A stretch of 6,178 bases of DNA, taken from contig CAMURX010000107.1 of assembly GCA_947097615.1 (NCBI GenBank), positions 1 to 6,178 on the forward strand. Direction: 5' to 3'. The notes beneath the pieces were generated by a model. It ran no database searches. It worked only from the letters and a program-made list of their open reading frames with translations, and was not told the origin of the DNA. The stretch comes from an uncultured Neisseria sp. (GTDB taxonomy: Bacteria > Pseudomonadota > Gammaproteobacteria > Burkholderiales > Neisseriaceae). A program made the position numbers and the translations under genes. How positions within the stretch are numbered: position 1 is the stretch's first letter; every line of letters begins with the position of its first letter. Shown one piece after another: positions 1 to 4,546 of the stretch.

Positions 1-48
1 CGACTGGCCTGTTTGGTTGCTATGGTACGCTGATTTGAACATACAAGG

Positions 49-70
49 GTGTGTCGCCCCTGCGACGCAC
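49..70. repeat. Small inverted repeat with 9-base arms
   Basis: GTGTGTCGC (49-57) and GCGACGCAC (62-70) pair across a four-base loop, with one G.T wobble on the plus strand. No T run follows, so it is a poor intrinsic terminator. It may be a copy of a dispersed intergenic repeat of commensal Neisseria, but copy number cannot be judged from one window. Confidence 0.4.
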
Positions 71-100
71 GCGTTCTATGCAACATCCGCCACCCGCTCC

Positions 101-131
101 AAAGGCCGTCTGAAAGGTTCTGACGGCCTTT
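101..131 (+). terminator. DUS-pair hairpin, probable terminator of an upstream gene
   Basis: An exact AG-DUS (103-114) faces an inverted copy with one mismatch (118-129, TTCTGACGGCCT). Together they form arms of 14 bases (101-114 and 118-131) with a three-base loop and one internal T/T mismatch. The right arm ends in TTTT (129-132), as in neisserial DUS terminators. It lies just upstream of the VOC gene, so it most likely ends transcription arriving from the left of the window. Confidence 0.5.
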
Positions 132-140
132 TGTGTAAAC

Positions 141-146
141 AAAGGA
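141..146 (+). promoter_or_regulatory. Ribosome binding site of the VOC gene
   Basis: AAAGGA lies seven bases before the ATG at 154, a normal Shine-Dalgarno spacing. It supports that ATG as the true start. Confidence 0.7.
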
Positions 147-153
147 ATCCGCC

Positions 154-543
154 ATGAACTTCAACAAACTAATCCCCGAACTGTCCGTTTTCGACATCGC
201 GCAAACCAAAGATTTCTACGAGAAACTAGGGTTCCAAACCGAATACGAGCGCCCGAGCGAAAACTTTGTTTTCATGTCGTTTAACGAGAGCCAGTTTATG
301 TTTGAGCAAATCCACGAACAAGGCTGGAACACGGGCGAATTGGCCTATCCGCTGGGGCGCGGCATCAATTTTTCCATCGCCGCCGACGATGTCGAAGCGC
401 TCTACGAAGCGGTGAAACAAGCCGGCATCGAAATCTACCGGCCGCTGACCAAAAGCATTTATCAGGTAAACGGCATTGATGAAGCGCAAATCGAGTTTCT
501 GATTCAAGATCCGAACGGGTATTTGCTGAGGTTTACCAATTAG
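154..543 (+). CDS. VOC-fold bleomycin resistance / glyoxalase-like protein
   Basis: A 129-residue protein of the vicinal oxygen chelate (VOC) superfamily, closest in feel to the bleomycin-resistance-protein (BRP/BLMA-like) branch. The N-terminal half shows the usual first beta-alpha-beta module: IPELSVFDIAQTKDFYEKLGF (7-27) with the conserved FYEKLGF, then strands rich in F and M to about residue 51 (FMFEQ). The second module runs from GINFSIAADDV (70-80) through a helix (EALYEAVKQAG) to the hallmark ending EFLIQDPNGYLLRF (114-127). Length is typical for a single-domain member that works as a dimer. BRP proteins bind the drug without catalysis, whereas other VOC members are metal-dependent lyases or dioxygenases. 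The sequence does not decide between these, and the natural ligand is unknown. It is followed 111 bases later by a GNAT gene on the same strand. A cytoplasmic location is inferred from the lack of a signal peptide. Confidence 0.85.
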   Translation: MNFNKLIPELSVFDIAQTKDFYEKLGFQTEYERPSENFVFMSFNESQFMFEQIHEQGWNTGELAYPLGRGINFSIAADDVEALYEAVKQAGIEIYRPLTKSIYQVNGIDEAQIEFLIQDPNGYLLRFTN

Positions 544-654
544 GCAAGGCATGGGACGGATTCGAGCATCCGGCCTGGCACAGCAATCCTTTCAGAAACG
601 CCATCTCCGCGCAGGCGGGGACGGCTTCAAAGCCACCTGTACGAAAGCAAACCC

Positions 655-1170
655 ATGAACATCACCCTGCGTATCCCCGCCGAACACGACGCGGCCGCCG
701 TTACCGCCCTGCTGGACGAACTCACCGCCGCAGGCAGCGACACCGACGGCTTTTGGAACGGCGCCGACACCTTCGTTTATGCCGACTGGCTCGCCGCCTG
801 CCGCGAAGCCGCACACGGGCGCGGTCTGCCCGAAGGTTTTGTGCCGTATGTCCAATACGTTATGTTCGCCGATAACGGGCAGGCCGTCGGCTTTTTAAAC
901 CTGCGCCTGCGGCTGAACGATTTTCTGCGCCAGATCGGCGGCCATATCGGCTACTGCGTCCACCCCGCGCAGCGCGGCAAAGGCTACGCCAAACAAGCCC
1001 TGCGCCAAGCCATAAGCGAAGCCCGCCGCCACGGTATCGCCCGCCTGCTCGTTACCTGCCGCAGCAGCAACCCCGCCAGCCGCAGCGTTATCCTCGCCAA
1101 CGGCGGTGCGCTTGAAGACATCCGCGACGGGCTCGAACGCTATTGGATAGACAGCGAAAAGGCCGTCTGA
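655..1170 (+). CDS. GNAT family N-acetyltransferase
   Basis: A 171-residue acetyltransferase of the GCN5-related (GNAT) fold, which moves the acetyl group of acetyl-CoA onto an amine. The acetyl-CoA binding core is clear: strand GGHIGYCV (95-102) followed by the pyrophosphate loop QRGKGYA (106-112) and its helix, then LLVTCRSSNPASRSVILANGG (131-151), the usual beta5 and following helix with the conserved Asn/Ser pair. The family resemblance is to uncharacterised predicted acetyltransferases (COG3981-like), and the substrate cannot be told. The start at 655 is the only ATG in this open frame after the TAG at 541. Its ribosome binding site is weak (GAAAG at 643-647). It may be read with the VOC gene upstream, as there is no terminator between them. 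The last codons and the TGA stop lie inside a DUS (1160-1171), so the C-terminal Lys-Ala-Val is DUS-encoded. Confidence 0.85.
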   Translation: MNITLRIPAEHDAAAVTALLDELTAAGSDTDGFWNGADTFVYADWLAACREAAHGRGLPEGFVPYVQYVMFADNGQAVGFLNLRLRLNDFLRQIGGHIGYCVHPAQRGKGYAKQALRQAISEARRHGIARLLVTCRSSNPASRSVILANGGALEDIRDGLERYWIDSEKAV

Positions 1171-1222
1171 AAGCGAAGCTTCAACGAAGTTAAAACCTTT
1201 CAGGCTGCTCCAAACAGGCGAC

Positions 1223-1261
1223 AGGCCGTCTGAAACACATTATCGGGTTTTCAGACGGCCT
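1223..1261. terminator. DUS-pair hairpin downstream of the GNAT gene
   Basis: Exact AG-DUS copies in opposite directions (1223-1234 and 1250-1261) pair over 13 bases (1223-1235 with 1249-1261) around a 13-base loop. Neither side has a good T run on its exit (CAAATC on the plus strand), so this is either a weak terminator or simply a paired uptake site. Confidence 0.45.
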
Positions 1262-1282
1262 CAAATCATCAGGCTGCGTGTA

Positions 1283-1314
1283 GCGTGTGCCGCATAGCTG
1301 CGTACGCGGTTTTT
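1283..1314 (+). terminator. Short hairpin with T run, possible GNAT terminator
   Basis: GCGTGTGC (1283-1290) pairs with GCGTACGC (1300-1307) in eight pairs, two of them G.U, around a nine-base loop. GG and then TTTTT (1310-1314) follow. This is the best T-tailed structure for plus-strand transcription leaving the GNAT gene, about 110 bases after its stop. Confidence 0.35.
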
Positions 1315-1336
1315 GCCACACCTGTCGCACGGCAGA

Positions 1337-1375
1337 AGGTCGTCTGAAAGGGTAAAACGTGCTTTCAGACGGCCT
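1337..1375 (+). terminator. DUS-pair hairpin with a variant DUS arm
   Basis: The left arm (1337-1348) is AGGTCGTCTGAA, the DUS form typical of the N. mucosa/sicca group. The right arm (1364-1375) is the standard AG-DUS complement. Together they form a 14-base stem (1337-1350 with 1362-1375). The variant base makes a U.G wobble in plus-strand RNA but an A/C mismatch in minus-strand RNA, so the stem is stronger on the plus strand. No T run follows. Confidence 0.45.
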
Positions 1376-1467
1376 CTGCCGTTGCGGCAAGATGTGCCGC
1401 GCAGCAAGGCAGGCGGTTTCCGTTCTGCGTCAGCCACGCGGCAAACGGTTTGAACGCGCCAACCAAA

Positions 1468-1518
1468 AGGCCGTCTGAAAAGCTGCCGCTTCGTTGAAGC
1501 TTCGCTTTCAGACGGCCT
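1468..1518 (-). terminator. DUS-pair terminator of the CAP gene
   Basis: Read on the minus strand, this begins 16 bases after the CAP gene stop. A DUS (complement of 1507-1518) pairs with an inverted DUS (complement of 1468-1479) over 13 bases, and the minus strand then reads TTTTGGTTGG. The loop can form a second small stem (1489-1492 with 1496-1499). DUS pair plus T run just after a stop codon is the classic neisserial terminator layout. Confidence 0.7.
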
Positions 1519-1533
1519 GTTGTTTCCGGCGGT

Positions 1534-2859
1534 TTATTGTACGAGCAGGGCGGTTTCGCCGGTGTTGCCGTAGAGGGGTTTGACGCGGACGCCGCTGCCG
1601 CGTTTGCCGCTGACGGAGACGATGAGGCCGTCGTATTCGCCGGTGTAGGTGGCGATTTCGGCGCCGCCGTATTCGCGGAAGCTGATGCGGCTGCAATCGG
1701 GGCGGCAGGTTTGCGCGGGCCAGCGCAGGTAGTAGCTGCGGCCGGATTCGACGGCGAGGTTTTCGCCGCCTTTGAGGTTGAAGTAGGGGTAGTCGGGTTT
1801 GCGGGTGCGGAAGCTCCATTCGGCTGTGTGTTCTTTGATGTCGCCGTCGTTTTCCCAGTCGGGCAGGCGGTAGCGGAAGACGGCGCGGTAGGCGGTGTCG
1901 TAGGCGAGGGGGGCGAGGGGGAAGAGGGCGAACTGGTAGGGCGACAGGCGTTTGTTGGGGTCGGTTTCGGCGGTGAGCAGGCGGGTGTTACCGATTTTTT
2001 CTTTGCCTTTGAAGAGTTCGAAGGAAATCATTTGGGGTTCTTCGCCGCCTTCGGCGAAGGCGATGCTGACGGGGTTGCCGCTGTATTCGCGGTCGGGCAG
2101 GGGGTTGGGGGTTTCGTTGGAGAAGACGGGAGCGGCGAGCTTGCCGACGGGGTAGACGGTGTAGTCGGGGATGTTGAGTTTGAGTTCGTCTTGGTAGAAG
2201 ACTGCGCCGTTGCGGCAGAGGCCGGAGTAGTAGGAGCGGCTTTCGTCGACCTCTTCTTCGCTGCGGTTGAGGCGGCACAGGCGTTCGGCGTCGCGCCGCC
2301 CTTGGTTGATGACGAGGGCGTGGCGGTTGTTGTGTGTCGAGTAGGCGATGCCGGCTTCGTCGGCTACGGGGTCGAGCAGGGAGAAGCGGTGGTAGATGGC
2401 GGTCATGAGGCCGTCGATGTATTGGTGTTGCAGGGTTTGTTCGCCCATGGGGGCGGCGTGTGCACCGGTGCTGAGGTTTTCTTGTACGCCGAGGTAGAGG
2501 TAGCCGGTTTTTTCCACGCGTTCGTCGAGTTCTTTGCCGGTGTAGAGGGGGCTGTCGGCGTGGTTTTCGTCGTGCATGTCTTCGGGGTAGTCGTTGAGGT
2601 AGCGGGCGTGTTTGGCGGCGGAGCGGGTGAGTGCGTCGGAGCGGGAGAAGGGGTCGAGCCCGGCTTCGCGGCGCAGCAGGTTGAGGTAGCCGAGGGCGTC
2701 GAGGCGGGCGTGGGGTTTGCCGTCGTGTCCGCTTTGGGCGGAGATGGTCGGCGGCGGCGGGCGTTTGGTGAGGCTGACGGCGGCGTACATGAGGGCGGCC
2801 AGCAGGGCGATCCAGATGATGAGGGCTTTGAGGGAGGAGGGGAGGGAGGGGGTGCGCAT
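1534..2859 (-). CDS. Membrane-anchored CAP-domain protein with C-terminal Ig-like region
   Basis: A 441-residue envelope protein. Residues 11-30 form one hydrophobic segment after a short N-terminus, without a lipobox, so it is a signal anchor or uncleaved leader. A Pro-rich linker (33-38) follows. Residues about 54-187 fit the CAP (SCP/PR-1/Antigen 5) domain: H84 in AAKHARYL, E127 in GVQENLS, and YHRFSLLDPVADEAGIAY (156-173), which matches the usual HRxNLLxP region. Residues about 240-353 look like a bacterial Ig-like beta domain, with YDTAYRAVFRYRL and a closing WSFRTRK. A further beta-rich tail ends at 441. Four cysteines (C195, C215, C385, C389) could form disulfides, which fits a periplasmic location. 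The role of bacterial CAP proteins is mostly unknown, so no activity is assigned. The start lies one base after the stop of a 27-codon ORF and has no Shine-Dalgarno of its own, suggesting translational coupling. A DUS terminator follows. Confidence 0.8.
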   Translation of the reverse strand: MRTPSLPSSLKALIIWIALLAALMYAAVSLTKRPPPPTISAQSGHDGKPHARLDALGYLNLLRREAGLDPFSRSDALTRSAAKHARYLNDYPEDMHDENHADSPLYTGKELDERVEKTGYLYLGVQENLSTGAHAAPMGEQTLQHQYIDGLMTAIYHRFSLLDPVADEAGIAYSTHNNRHALVINQGRRDAERLCRLNRSEEEVDESRSYYSGLCRNGAVFYQDELKLNIPDYTVYPVGKLAAPVFSNETPNPLPDREYSGNPVSIAFAEGGEEPQMISFELFKGKEKIGNTRLLTAETDPNKRLSPYQFALFPLAPLAYDTAYRAVFRYRLPDWENDGDIKEHTAEWSFRTRKPDYPYFNLKGGENLAVESGRSYYLRWPAQTCRPDCSRISFREYGGAEIATYTGEYDGLIVSVSGKRGSGVRVKPLYGNTGETALLVQ

Positions 2860-2860
2860 A

Positions 2861-2944
2861 TTATTCGAGGATGTAGAGGCCGACGGCCAGGGTGGCGACG
2901 GTGAGGCAGAAGAGGAGGATGACGGAGATGACGAAGCGTTTCAT
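2861..2944 (-). CDS. 27-residue single-pass membrane peptide
   Basis: A short ORF reading MKRFVISVILLFCLTVATL then AVGLYILE. K2 and R3 give a positive N-terminus. Residues 4-26 are almost all hydrophobic, enough for one membrane helix with N-in topology, and a single Glu ends the chain. C13 has Phe before it and does not form a lipobox. The case for translation rests on three points: an AAGGA five bases before the ATG, hydrophobic composition across the whole length, and the stop codon ending one base before the CAP gene ATG (TAA-T-ATG), as in coupled genes. It may be a small membrane protein in its own right or a leader ORF that delivers ribosomes to the CAP start. I recognise no family. Confidence 0.6.
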   Translation of the reverse strand: MKRFVISVILLFCLTVATLAVGLYILE

Positions 2945-2949
2945 GTGAG

Positions 2950-2954
2950 TCCTT
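2950..2954 (-). promoter_or_regulatory. Ribosome binding site of the 27-residue ORF
   Basis: The minus strand reads AAGGA, then CTCAC, then ATG. It is the only good Shine-Dalgarno upstream of the CAP gene, and it sits in front of the small ORF instead of the CAP start. Confidence 0.6.
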
Positions 2955-3033
2955 GGGGCCGGCGGCGTTTTGGGTTCGGTCGGTTTGTTTTGCGGGCTTT
3001 ATGTGGGTTCCGAAATGGCGCAACGCCCGGGCT

Positions 3034-3045
3034 TTCAGACGGCCT
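3034..3045 (-). repeat. Isolated AG-DUS between the carboxypeptidase and the small ORF
   Basis: An exact DUS in minus orientation. It is not paired with a second DUS, but it sits in the loop of a short GCCCG/CGGGC stem (3025-3029 with 3046-3050). Confidence 0.85.
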
Positions 3046-3060
3046 CGGGCGGATACGGAG

Positions 3061-3088
3061 CTGCGGCGGTATGCGGATACCGCCGCAG
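3061..3088 (-). terminator. Strong GC hairpin after the carboxypeptidase gene
   Basis: CTGCGGCGGTAT (3061-3072) and ATACCGCCGCAG (3077-3088) are perfect 12-base arms with a four-base loop, 14 bases beyond the stop of the carboxypeptidase gene. The minus strand continues with CTCCGTATCC, without a T run. It could be a T-poor terminator, an mRNA-end stabiliser, or a partial attenuator that lowers expression of the small ORF and CAP gene downstream. Confidence 0.5.
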
Positions 3089-3102
3089 TGTCTGTGTGCG
3101 GT

Positions 3103-4353
3103 TTATTCGTCGGCGAACATGTTTTTAAACCACAGTTTGATGCCGTCCCACAGGCGGCCGAAGAAACCGGCTTCTTCCACGGCTTCGAGGGCGACGACGG
3201 GTTTTTCGGCCAGCACTTTGCCCTCGTAGGTGATTTTCAGCTTGCCCAGCACCTGGCCTTTTTCCACGGGCGCGATGACGGGTTGGACGGTTTCCAGCAC
3301 GGTTTTCACTTTCGCGCCTTCGCCGTGCGGGATGGTGACGTAAACGGGTTCGGCAAAGCCGGTGTCGACGGTGTCTTTCTGTCCTTTGTAAATCTGCACG
3401 GGGGCGACGGCTTTTCCGGCGTCGTAGGCTTTGGGCGTGTCGAAGGCCTGCAGCGCCCAGTTGAGCAGCTTGCTGCTTTCGCCGGCACGCGATTCGATGC
3501 TGTCGGCGCCGACAACGACGGAGACGACGCGGCGGCCGTTGCGTTTGCTCGATGCGATGAGGTTGTAGCCTGCGGTGTTGGTGTGGCCGGTTTTCAAACC
3601 GTCGACGTTCGGGTCGCGGTAGAGTAGGAGGTTGCGGTTGGGCTGCTCGATGTTGTTGTATTTGAAGGACTGCATCGAGTAGATGGGATAGTACTTGGGA
3701 TAATCTTTGATGATGGCGGCGGAGAGAATGGCAAGGTCGCGCACGGTGGTGATGTGGCCGTCGCCCGGCAGGCCGGTGGCGTTCATGAAATGGGTGTTGT
3801 TCATGCCCAAGCGCTTGGCTTCGGCGTTCATCTGTTTGGCAAAATCCGCTTCGCTGCCGCCGAGGGCTTCGGCCAGGGTGACGGCGGCGTCGTTGCCCGA
3901 CTGGACGATCAGGCCTTTGAGCAGGTCGCCGACGGAAACGGGTTTGCCCGCGTTGAGGAACATACGCGAGCCTTCTGCGCGCCAAGCGGTTTCAGACGGC
4001 GTGAGCATATCCTGCGCTTTGAGTTTGCCGCTTTCGAGGGCTTGGAAGGCGAGATAGGCGGTCATCAGCTTGGTGAGCGAGGCGGGCTCGACGGGTTTGT
4101 CCAAGTCTTTGCCGGTGAGAATCTGGCCGCTCTGCAAGTCTTGCACGAGGTAGGCGGCGGCAGCGATTTCGGGTGCGGACGAGGGCTGCGGCTTGGGCTC
4201 GGGCGGCAGAATGTCGGGTTCGGATGCGGCCTGTTCGACGGGCGCGGCGGCCGCGGGTTTGCTCGATTTGTGGCGGTGTTTGGCGGCATAGGCCGTCTGA
4301 AAAGAGAGCGAGGCACAGAGTGCCAGCACGGTGAGGGATACGGTTTTTTTCAT
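3103..4353 (-). CDS. dacA: D-alanyl-D-alanine carboxypeptidase, PBP5/6 type (peptidase S11)
   Basis: A 416-residue penicillin-binding protein that removes the last D-Ala from peptidoglycan pentapeptides in the periplasm, limiting cross-links. All three serine-acyl-enzyme motifs are present: SLTK (S92-K95, nucleophile S92), SGN (152-154) and KTG (254-256). The signal peptide is residues 1-23, with likely cleavage after AYA. The PBP5 C-terminal beta domain covers about 317-390, and the last 20 residues (FFGRLWDGIKLWFKNMFADE) form the amphipathic helix that holds such proteins to the inner membrane. A Pro/Ala-rich stretch (27-62) lies between the signal and the catalytic domain, where E. coli PBP5 has only a short lead. 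The ATG at 4353 is chosen because it begins the signal peptide; the open frame runs upstream to 4554, but that extension would overlap the ilvA start. There is no clear Shine-Dalgarno. The symbol is by family only: dacA and dacC types cannot be told apart here. Confidence 0.92.
   Translation of the reverse strand: MKKTVSLTVLALCASLSFQTAYAAKHRHKSSKPAAAAPVEQAASEPDILPPEPKPQPSSAPEIAAAAYLVQDLQSGQILTGKDLDKPVEPASLTKLMTAYLAFQALESGKLKAQDMLTPSETAWRAEGSRMFLNAGKPVSVGDLLKGLIVQSGNDAAVTLAEALGGSEADFAKQMNAEAKRLGMNNTHFMNATGLPGDGHITTVRDLAILSAAIIKDYPKYYPIYSMQSFKYNNIEQPNRNLLLYRDPNVDGLKTGHTNTAGYNLIASSKRNGRRVVSVVVGADSIESRAGESSKLLNWALQAFDTPKAYDAGKAVAPVQIYKGQKDTVDTGFAEPVYVTIPHGEGAKVKTVLETVQPVIAPVEKGQVLGKLKITYEGKVLAEKPVVALEAVEEAGFFGRLWDGIKLWFKNMFADE
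3991..4000 (-). repeat. DUS 10-base core inside the carboxypeptidase gene
   Basis: TTCAGACGGC, the complement of the core GCCGTCTGAA, lies in coding sequence for Pro-Ser-Glu (119-121). The outer two bases differ at one place from the AG-DUS (11 of 12 match). Confidence 0.6.
4290..4301 (+). repeat. AG-DUS inside the signal peptide coding region
   Basis: An exact DUS embedded in the carboxypeptidase gene, where the opposite strand encodes Phe-Gln-Thr-Ala-Tyr just before the signal peptidase site. Exact DUS within coding sequence is less common than between genes. Confidence 0.85.
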
Positions 4354-4395
4354 AATGATGCGGCAGGAAGGGCGGAGGGATTGGAAGGCTGCGGC

Positions 4396-4407
4396 AGGCC
4401 GTCTGAA
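4396..4407 (+). repeat. Isolated AG-DUS in the carboxypeptidase leader
   Basis: An exact, unpaired DUS in the divergent region between the carboxypeptidase gene and ilvA. It falls in the predicted 5' leader of the carboxypeptidase mRNA. Beside it is the 12-base palindrome GCGGCGCGCCGC (4416-4427). Confidence 0.85.
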
Positions 4408-4453
4408 AAGAGGGGGCGGCGCGCCGCGCGGAATGTGCGTAAAAAAAAGGCGC

Positions 4454-4482
4454 ATTATACCCACGAGCCCCGCGTTTGCTAA
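4454..4482 (-). promoter_or_regulatory. Sigma70-type promoter of the carboxypeptidase gene
   Basis: On the minus strand a perfect -10 box TATAAT (complement of 4454-4459) is preceded, after exactly 17 bases, by TTAGCA (complement of 4477-4482, 4 of 6 to TTGACA). Transcription would start near 4447, giving a leader of about 94 bases before the ATG at 4353. Confidence 0.65.
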
Positions 4483-4489
4483 CTTTTTC

Positions 4490-4518
4490 TTGCGTTCGCC
4501 CTGACGCGCGGGTATGGT
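4490..4518 (+). promoter_or_regulatory. Candidate promoter of ilvA
   Basis: TTGCGT (4490-4495) and TATGGT (4513-4518) are spaced by 17 bases and match consensus at 3 of 6 and 4 of 6 positions. The leader would be about 20 bases. An alternative -10, TAAAAT (4530-4535), matches 5 of 6 but has no -35 partner. No attenuator-like leader peptide or T-box structure is visible, so isoleucine control is more likely by feedback on the enzyme. Confidence 0.3.
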
Positions 4519-4546
4519 TTTACCTTTCGTAAAATAACTTAACATC

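Larger units (their letters stand above)
1..153. other. Intergenic lead-in, no supported gene
   Basis: No gene can be supported here. The plus-strand frames that enter from the left edge stop at base 33 (frame 1) and base 38 (frame 3), so one could be the last few codons of an upstream gene, but the peptides are too short to recognise. The second plus frame stays open to base 155, but it reads straight through the DUS hairpin and has no coding character. The stretch holds a small hairpin (49-70), a DUS-pair hairpin (101-131) and the ribosome binding site of the next gene. I found no convincing promoter. Confidence 0.5.
1160..1518. repeat. Region bracketed by a 30-base perfect inverted repeat
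   Basis: Bases 1160-1189 and 1489-1518 are exact reverse complements over 30 bases. Each arm is an AG-DUS at the outer end followed by an 18-base tail that includes GCGAAGCTTCAACGAAG. The arms do not extend further: 1159/1519 and 1190/1488 do not pair. The span is 359 bases and holds seven DUS-type sites, counting those in the arms. The left arm overlaps the end of the GNAT gene, and the right arm is the outer arm of the CAP-gene terminator. I see no flanking target-site duplication and no transposase, so it could be a MITE-like unit, two copies of one DUS-linked terminator half-site, or gene-conversion debris. Confidence 0.75.
1171..1533. other. Non-coding stretch between convergent genes
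   Basis: This 363-base stretch separates the ends of the GNAT gene (+) and the CAP gene (-). It holds no credible gene: open frames within it translate DUS copies into Arg-Arg-Pro-type peptides. It contains three DUS-pair hairpins (1223-1261, 1337-1375, 1468-1518), a short hairpin followed by five T (1283-1314) and a minor stem at 1377-1389. The stretch 1390-1467 shows nothing recognisable. Its main job is probably to stop transcription from both sides. Confidence 0.7.

Noticed and set aside
544..654. VOC and GNAT genes as one protein split by a stop
   Set aside because: They share a frame and the 111 bases between have no further stop, but each is complete for its family, the GNAT has its own ATG and the linking translation is not protein-like.
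1190..1390. 66-codon minus-strand frame in the convergent spacer
   Set aside because: It translates several DUS copies (Arg-Pro-Ser-Glu and Phe-Arg-Arg-Pro runs) and has no ribosome site.
1160..1518. Insertion sequence or Correia-type element
   Set aside because: There is no transposase, no Correia-type TATAG termini and no target duplication; only the inverted repeat itself is supported.
1537..2904. 455-codon open frame on the plus strand, rich in Val, Gly, Ala and Phe
   Set aside because: It is the antisense of the CAP gene. Its composition is that of a shadow frame in GC-rich DNA, with no domain and no ribosome site.
2976..3030. Promoter for the small ORF/CAP pair (TTGCGC with CATAAA on the minus strand)
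   Set aside because: The spacing is only 14 bases and both boxes are weak, so I do not call it.
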